The notes below the pieces were generated by a model. It saw nothing but the letters and a program-made list of their open reading frames with translations. It did no database searches and was not told the origin of the DNA. 10,538 bases of DNA from Fimbriimonadaceae bacterium (GTDB lineage: Bacteria > Armatimonadota > Fimbriimonadia > Fimbriimonadales > Fimbriimonadaceae): positions 1 through 10,538 of the forward strand of contig JADZBW010000385.1 of assembly GCA_020851885.1 (NCBI GenBank). Reading direction: 5' to 3'. The stretch's first letter is position 1; every line of letters begins with the position of its first letter. Made by a program: the position numbers and the translations under genes. This document shows, piece by piece, positions 6,415-10,538 of this stretch.

Positions 6415-7111
6415 CGCGCCGGTCTTTCGGGGCGACGTGGCTGTCCAATCGTTCGCGACCATGCTTCCGACGGTGGTACCGACCGCGCTCCAGTTGGCCG
6501 TCCGCAGGGAAGGCCGAGGTGGTCGAACCGCGAACGAAATCGAGCAGCTCAAGCAAGCGTCGATGAATGACGGTTATGACGAAGGCTATTCGCGGGGACT
6601 TGAATTGGGACTCACTGAGGGCCACGAAAAGGCCTATTCCGAAGCCTATGCAAAAGCTCTCGCCGAAGCAAATGCCAGGAACGAAGCGATACTCGAGGAG
6701 TTTTCGCGCGATCTGGACAAAACGGTGACGGCCATTTTGAACGCTCTGGAGGATTGGACCGAACAAACCGAGCACAAGATCACCGCCATCGTCACGGAGA
6801 TCGCCCGACGGGTTATCTCGAAGGAATTGGAAACATCCCGTTCGGCGGTGTTTGAGATCGTCCGCGAGGCGATTGCGGAGGTCACCCACTCCGATTCGGC
6901 CCGTATCCGGATCAACCCTTGGGATGCGCAGAGCATGCAAGATCAGAAGGCCAGCATCATTGCGGCGGCAAAGTCGGTGCGCATCATCGAATTCGTTGAG
7001 GATCCGGAGATTCTGGGCGGCTGCATCATCGAGACCGATGGCGGCATCGTCGATGCAACGATCGAAGGCAAGCTGAACCAGCTTGACAATGAGTTGGGTG
7101 AAGCGGCGTGA
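6407..7111 (+). CDS. fliH: Flagellar assembly protein FliH (export ATPase regulator)
   Basis: FliH dimers bind the FliI ATPase and tether it to the C-ring, regulating ATP hydrolysis by the export apparatus. Starting at the TTG at 6407 the protein has 234 residues. The N-terminus (1-50) is variable. Residues 56-88 form the family's GxxxG-type helix: Gly at 56, 60, 64, 68 and 72, then Ala at 76, 80, 84 and 88. A long helical stretch (about 90-160) follows, with IVTEIARRVISKELE (128-142), a common FliH/V-ATPase E-subunit-like block. The C-terminal domain has RIRINPWDA (166-174) and GGCIIETDGGIVDATIEGKLNQL (204-226), the hallmark of FliH, YscL and SctL. It overlaps fliG by 8 bases and fliI by 4. 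Confidence 0.93.
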   Translation: MSNAPVFRGDVAVQSFATMLPTVVPTALQLAVRREGRGGRTANEIEQLKQASMNDGYDEGYSRGLELGLTEGHEKAYSEAYAKALAEANARNEAILEEFSRDLDKTVTAILNALEDWTEQTEHKITAIVTEIARRVISKELETSRSAVFEIVREAIAEVTHSDSARIRINPWDAQSMQDQKASIIAAAKSVRIIEFVEDPEILGGCIIETDGGIVDATIEGKLNQLDNELGEAA

Positions 7112-8430
7112 TCATCCAGCCGAAATTCAAGAATTTGACGGCGGCGGTGGAACGCACGAATTGGATCAAAGTGACTGGCCGCGTCGCGGATGTCGTCGGA
7201 CTTGTCATCGAATCGATGGGACCCAACGCTCGGGTTGGCGACCTATGCCTGGTCCATACCGAGCAGGACGGCGCAGTCAAGGCTGAGGTGGTTGGATTCA
7301 GGGGTGACCGAGTTCTCCTGATGCCATTGGGCGAGTTGTCCGGGGTCAGGGCTGGGAACATCGTCGAAGCCACCGGCCACTGTCTTCGAGTCCCGGTCGG
7401 TCCACAGCTGTTGGGTCGAACGTTGGATGGCCTTGGCGAACCGATGGACGGCAAAGGGCCACTTTCCTGTACGGAGCGCTATCCGGTCATCGCCCAGGCG
7501 CCCAATCCGCTCCAGCGCAGCATGATCTCCGAGCCCTTGGCGACGGGAGTGAGGTCGATCGACGGCATGTTGACCTTGGGCAAAGGTCAACGCATGGGCA
7601 TTTTCGCGGGATCGGGGGTGGGCAAGAGCACCTTGCTGGGGATGATCGCCCGCAACTGCGATGCCGACGTCAATGTTATCGCGCTCGTCGGGGAGCGAGG
7701 ACGCGAGGTCAATGAGTTCATGCACCATGATCTGGGCGAGATCGGACTTGCCAAGAGCGTGATCGTGTGTGCGACTTCCGAGCAGCCTGCGATGGTGCGA
7801 ATCAAAGCCGCGTTGACCGCGACCGCGATCGCCGAGTACTACCGGGACCTTGGTCTCAGCGTTTTGCTGATGATGGACTCGGTCACTCGATTCGCGATGG
7901 CACAGCGCGAGGTTGGGCTTGCCGTCGGGGAGCCGCCCAGCACAAAAGGCTACACCCCGAGTGTCTTTGCCCTCCTCCCCCGCCTCATGGAGCGCGCCGG
8001 CACCAGTTCCAAGGGTTCGATCACCGCTTTGTACACCGTGCTTGTGGAAGGCGACGACACCAATGAGCCGATCGCCGACGCATCGAGGTCGATTCTCGAC
8101 GGGCATATCGTGCTCAACCGGCGATTGACCAGCCGAGGGCATTACCCGCCGGTCGATATTCTGCAGAGCTTGAGCCGAACCATGCCCTTCGTCGTTGGCG
8201 AGGACCAGATCGCTCAGGCGAGGGATATCCGCGAGCTGCTTGCCGCCTATGGGGACATCGAGGATTTGGTGAGCATCGGCGCCTATAAGGAAGGAACCAA
8301 ACCGATGGCTGATCGCGCGATCAAGATGTGGGGTCCGATCAACGAATTTCTAAGGCAGGAGAAGGCCGATGGCACGCCGATGACCGAAACCCTGCGTCGC
8401 ATGGAGGATATGTTCAGTGAGGAAGTTTAG
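7108..8430 (+). CDS. fliI: Flagellum-specific ATP synthase FliI (type III export ATPase)
   Basis: FliI is the cytoplasmic hexameric ATPase that unloads chaperones and unfolds flagellar substrates for export. The predicted 440 residues are typical. An F1-beta-like N-terminal barrel (about 15-90) leads into the RVPVGPQLLGRTLDGLGEPMDG block (94-115). Walker A is GSGVGKST (168-175), the catalytic-Glu region is VGERGREVNEF (194-204), and Walker B is LLMMDSVTR (253-261). GEPPSTKGYTPSVFALLPRLMERAG (274-298), typical of type III ATPases, separates it from F1 or Rho. All catalytic residues are present. The start is a GTG overlapping the fliH stop (GTGA). The gene sits between its partners fliH and fliJ. 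Confidence 0.98.
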   Translation: MIIQPKFKNLTAAVERTNWIKVTGRVADVVGLVIESMGPNARVGDLCLVHTEQDGAVKAEVVGFRGDRVLLMPLGELSGVRAGNIVEATGHCLRVPVGPQLLGRTLDGLGEPMDGKGPLSCTERYPVIAQAPNPLQRSMISEPLATGVRSIDGMLTLGKGQRMGIFAGSGVGKSTLLGMIARNCDADVNVIALVGERGREVNEFMHHDLGEIGLAKSVIVCATSEQPAMVRIKAALTATAIAEYYRDLGLSVLLMMDSVTRFAMAQREVGLAVGEPPSTKGYTPSVFALLPRLMERAGTSSKGSITALYTVLVEGDDTNEPIADASRSILDGHIVLNRRLTSRGHYPPVDILQSLSRTMPFVVGEDQIAQARDIRELLAAYGDIEDLVSIGAYKEGTKPMADRAIKMWGPINEFLRQEKADGTPMTETLRRMEDMFSEEV

Positions 8431-8836
8431 TTTTCGTCTTCAAAAGGTTCTCGACTTCCGGGAGGCGATGGAATCGCTGGCAAAGGATGCCTACCTGGAC
8501 GCACGGGCTAGCCGAATCGAGGCCGAGGCGGTGGTCCTGCACATCGAAGAGCGACGTGCCGAGCTGTTGGCCGAACCCTGCCACACGATCGAGGTTCATC
8601 AAGCCATCGACGCGATGATGATCCGCCTCGATGACGAAGTTCGCGCCCAGAAGACCGTCATCAGCGTTCTGGCCGATGAGGAAGAGCACGCCCTTGGCGA
8701 GTGGAATCGAGCCAAGCAGGAGTACAAGGCGCTGCTCAAGCTCCATGACAAGGCGCTTGAGGCACATCAGAAGGAAGAGGAGTTGGAAGAGCAGAAGAAC
8801 CTCGACGAGTGGGCGACCACGAAGAGGGTGGCATGA
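8417..8836 (+). CDS. fliJ: Flagellar export protein FliJ
   Basis: FliJ is the coiled-coil stalk that inserts into the FliI hexamer and contacts FlhA, activating the export gate. The predicted 139 residues are normal length. The N-terminal FSFRLQKVLDFREAMES (4-20) is the family signature. The remainder is two long antiparallel helices rich in Ala, Glu, Lys and Arg, with a break near AEPCHT (52-57) and an acidic tail (119-127). The GTG start lies within the last codons of fliI (14-base overlap), with GGAGG (8403-8407) 9 bases upstream. Sequence conservation in FliJ is low, so length, signature and position together support the call. Confidence 0.92.
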   Translation: MRKFSFRLQKVLDFREAMESLAKDAYLDARASRIEAEAVVLHIEERRAELLAEPCHTIEVHQAIDAMMIRLDDEVRAQKTVISVLADEEEHALGEWNRAKQEYKALLKLHDKALEAHQKEEELEEQKNLDEWATTKRVA

Positions 8837-9429
8837 CACCCCTCAAGCCGATGGGACCCCAGGCGATGCTCGATCGGATTCGGCAGCTTCAGGGCCAGTG
8901 CGTTTCGGACACCTCGACGGAGTCCGCGAGATTTCAGGTCGCCGTCAAGAGCGGGCTTGAAGGGGCGATTTCGACGGAAGGTTCCCTGAAGCCTTGGTCG
9001 CCTTTCGGACCCGGGACGAGCGTTGAATCGAGCTTGACCCCGGCTCAACTTCGGCCCGCATTGGAAAGAGCGGCGAAGGACCACGCGCTCGACCCGGACC
9101 TTCTCGACGCTCTGGTGCAGACCGAAAGCGCCTACAATCCGCTGGCGAGATCCGACAAGAATGCGGCTGGACTCACCCAACTCATGCCGGACACGGCACG
9201 AGAATTAGGGGTGACCGATCCGTTCGATCCGGTCCAGAGCCTCAAGGGTGGGGCTAGGTACCTGTCCTCGATGATCAAGCGATTCGATGGAGATTTGGAG
9301 AAGGCGGTTGCCGCCTACAATGCGGGGCCCGGCGCGGTGCAGAAATTCGGAGGAATCCCTCCCTACAAGGAGACTCGCGACTACGTCGAGCGTGTGATGA
9401 GCCTTTATCGAGCTAAGAGGCCGCAATGA
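8833..9429 (+). CDS. Flagellar-operon lytic transglycosylase (SLT domain), no signal peptide
   Basis: A predicted 198-residue protein whose second half (about 72-195) is a soluble lytic transglycosylase domain, which cleaves glycan strands of peptidoglycan to 1,6-anhydro products. Family motifs are all present: ALVQTESAYNPLARS (93-107) with catalytic Glu98, AAGLTQLMPDTARELG (111-126), GGARYLSSMIKRFDGD (139-154) and KAVAAYNAGPGAV (157-169). The first 70 residues lack a hydrophobic signal; they start MTPLKPMGPQAMLDRIRQLQ and include SARFQVAVKSGLEGAIS (31-47), which resembles the start of FliE or a rod-associated segment. It probably leaves through the flagellar export apparatus and opens the wall for the rod, the role FlgJ or SltF has elsewhere; that is inference. 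The ATG at 8833 overlaps the fliJ stop (ATGA) with a GAGGG just upstream; an in-frame GTG at 8809 is a weaker choice. Confidence 0.9.
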   Translation: MTPLKPMGPQAMLDRIRQLQGQCVSDTSTESARFQVAVKSGLEGAISTEGSLKPWSPFGPGTSVESSLTPAQLRPALERAAKDHALDPDLLDALVQTESAYNPLARSDKNAAGLTQLMPDTARELGVTDPFDPVQSLKGGARYLSSMIKRFDGDLEKAVAAYNAGPGAVQKFGGIPPYKETRDYVERVMSLYRAKRPQ

Positions 9430-9908
9430 AGAAGATCCTCCTGATCCTCATCCCAGTGATTATTCTCGGCGTTGGAGTCGGGTTGGCGATGACCGGCATC
9501 ATCAATGTCCCCGGACTTTCGCCGAAGGCAAAGGCAAAGGCCAAGTCCGCCCAGCTCTACACCGAAGGCAAGGATCCCAAATTGGCAACGGCTACGCCCA
9601 AAAAGACCGAGCCGATCCCTCCCAAGAAGGCGACCCCTCCACCCGCCAAGGTCGAGGTCGCTGCCATTGAGACCAAACCTGAAGTCGGTCAGAAGAAGCT
9701 GGCCAAGCTTTGGAATGAGATGGAATCCACGGCGTTGCAAGCCCTGACCAAGGATTGGAAGGATCCTGAACTGGCGTCGGTACTTCTCAAGATGGACCCA
9801 GCGAAGGTTGCGGAACTGCTCACCAAGGTTGACGCCAAGCGCGCCTCAAGTCTCAGCCGTGAGATGCAGAAGCAGGCATCTCTGGTGCCGCGCGAGACGG
9901 GCGTTTAG
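9426..9908 (+). CDS. MotE/YlxF-like flagellar membrane protein with MgtE_N-type C-terminus
   Basis: The predicted protein has 160 residues: a single N-terminal membrane segment (about 4-24) with the rest probably outside the cytoplasm, a Lys/Ala run (34-40), a Pro/Lys-rich linker (about 55-88), and a helical C-terminal domain (about 90-152). That domain includes WKDPELASVLLKMDPAKVAELLTKVDAKRASSLSREMQK (111-149), which has the repeated 'A--LLKMDP-KVA-LL-K-' pattern of MgtE N-terminal-like domains. This architecture and position match YlxF of Bacillus fla/che operons and MotE of alphaproteobacteria, which acts as a periplasmic chaperone for a motility protein. Its exact job here is unknown. The start overlaps the transglycosylase stop (ATGA). 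Confidence 0.75.
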   Translation: MKKILLILIPVIILGVGVGLAMTGIINVPGLSPKAKAKAKSAQLYTEGKDPKLATATPKKTEPIPPKKATPPPAKVEVAAIETKPEVGQKKLAKLWNEMESTALQALTKDWKDPELASVLLKMDPAKVAELLTKVDAKRASSLSREMQKQASLVPRETGV

Positions 9909-9932
9909 CCTCGAAAGTTCTCCCGATAACAC

Positions 9933-9957
9933 GAATTCGCGATTATTTGCGGAATTC
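9933..9957 (+). other. Imperfect inverted repeat after the flagellar cluster
   Basis: GAATTCGC (9933-9940) faces GC-G-GAATTC (9949-9957) across an 8-base loop, giving 8 pairs with one bulged G. It lies 24 bases after the motE-like stop, so it may reduce read-through into pyrF, but there is no T-run and the stem is AT-rich at its base. It is a weak terminator candidate at best. Confidence 0.25.
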
Positions 9958-10002
9958 ATGCCTCCTCTGGTGGACAATATGAGTATTGCTAAGGGAGAAG
10001 AC

Positions 10003-10538
10003 ATGATGGTTCGAAAAGTTATCTGCGCCTTGGACACCCACGATCTAGGGGAGGCACTGCGAGTAACCCAGCGCCTTGCACCCTACGTCGGTGCGTTCAA
10101 AATAGGCCACAGTTTGACTTTGAGCCATGGCTTGGACGTGGTGGCCCGACTCCAGGACGTCGGAGCAAACCGAATCTTCCTCGACCTCAAATTCCATGAC
10201 ATCCCCAACTCCGTCGCCCTTGCGGTGGGCGAAGCCGCCCGTCGGGGAGTCTGGATGATGACGCTCCACCTGTCGGGCGGGCCGGCGATGATCGCCGCTT
10301 CGGTTGCCGAAGCGCGAGCCTGGAGTGAGGGTACGGGCCCCTTGCTCGTCGGAGTCTCCGTACTCACCTCCCTCGATCAGGCGACTCTGACGAATCACCT
10401 CGGAATCAACCGGTCGATCGAAGAGCACATGGTGGCTCTTTCCCGAATGGGGGTCGACAACGATCTGGACGGCGTCGTCTGTTCCGCTCAGGAGATCAAG
10501 GCGATTCGGAAAGCTATCGGCAACCGGGTGATCGTCAC
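10003..10538 (+). CDS. pyrF: Orotidine 5'-phosphate decarboxylase, 3'-truncated by window edge
   Basis: PyrF converts OMP to UMP, the last step of de novo pyrimidine synthesis, in the cytoplasm. The frame stays open for 178 codons to the window end. The strand-1 ICALDTHD has the substrate Asp (D11), and FKIGHSLTL (32-40) the substrate Lys (K33). FLDLKFHDIPNSV (59-71) contains the catalytic D61-x-K63-x-x-D66 tetrad core. HLSGG (89-93), LLVGVSVLTSLD (114-125) and DGVVCSAQE (156-164) fit the bacterial subfamily. AAGGGAG (9991-9997) lies 5 bases before the first of two adjacent ATGs (10003, 10006), so either may be used. About 55-65 C-terminal residues, including the phosphate-binding Arg region, are missing. 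Separated by 94 bases, it is probably not part of the flagellar operon. Confidence 0.95.
   Translation, partial: MMVRKVICALDTHDLGEALRVTQRLAPYVGAFKIGHSLTLSHGLDVVARLQDVGANRIFLDLKFHDIPNSVALAVGEAARRGVWMMTLHLSGGPAMIAASVAEARAWSEGTGPLLVGVSVLTSLDQATLTNHLGINRSIEEHMVALSRMGVDNDLDGVVCSAQEIKAIRKAIGNRVIV

Noticed and set aside
7243..8142. 299-codon open frame on the - strand opposite fliI
   Set aside because: It is antisense to conserved ATPase motifs, with no recognisable domain; a by-product of codon bias.
9922..9929. Second sigma-28-like -10 box (CCCGATAA) before pyrF
   Set aside because: The bases 11 positions upstream (around 9903-9910) do not resemble the -35 box.

Overview
This window carries a flagellar basal-body and export operon, with housekeeping genes on both sides. 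All genes supported here lie on the + strand. The DNA looks moderately GC-rich by eye. Several genes have GGAGG-type Shine-Dalgarno (SD) sites, and GTG or TTG starts are common. The gene order flgB-flgC-fliE-fliF-fliG-fliH-fliI-fliJ-(slt)-motE/ylxF resembles the fla/che operon of Bacillus subtilis. However, the upstream PEP-CTERM protein points to an organism with an outer membrane and an exosortase system. A flagellated Armatimonadota (Fimbriimonas-like) bacterium would fit both; this assignment is inference from gene content only.

Layout: (1) 1-924, the 3' part of gcvT (glycine cleavage T-protein), whose start lies outside the window. (2) 997-1551, a HemG-type flavodoxin-fold protoporphyrinogen dehydrogenase. 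(3) 1627-2256, a secreted PEP-CTERM-anchored protein. (4) 2257-2415, a 159-base gap with a very good sigma-28 (FliA/SigD) promoter match at 2309-2335 (TTAAGTTC-N11-ACCGATAA), followed by a short hairpin and a strong SD. (5) 2416-9908, the flagellar cluster. flgB, flgC and fliE have short gaps between them. After a 123-base gap, fliF to the motE-like gene run without a break, every junction overlapping by 4 to 14 bases. (6) 10003-10538, the 5' part of pyrF (OMP decarboxylase), cut by the window end.

How the flagellar genes work together: FliF forms the MS ring and export-gate housing, FliG is the rotor ring that torques against the stator, FliE joins the MS ring to the rod, and FlgB and FlgC are proximal rod subunits. 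FliH, FliI and FliJ form the cytoplasmic ATPase complex of the flagellar type III export apparatus. A lytic transglycosylase with no visible Sec signal probably clears peptidoglycan for the rod and may leave through the flagellar export system itself. The membrane-anchored MotE/YlxF-like protein closes the cluster. fliK, which usually follows in this type of operon, is absent here and pyrF takes its place.

Most of the window is conventional. The points most worth a second look are the sigma-28-type promoter ahead of early basal-body genes, the leaderless transglycosylase with a FliE-like N-terminus, a strict four-residue Gly/Ala ladder in FliH, and a shared 30-base upstream motif ahead of the hemG-like and PEP-CTERM genes.
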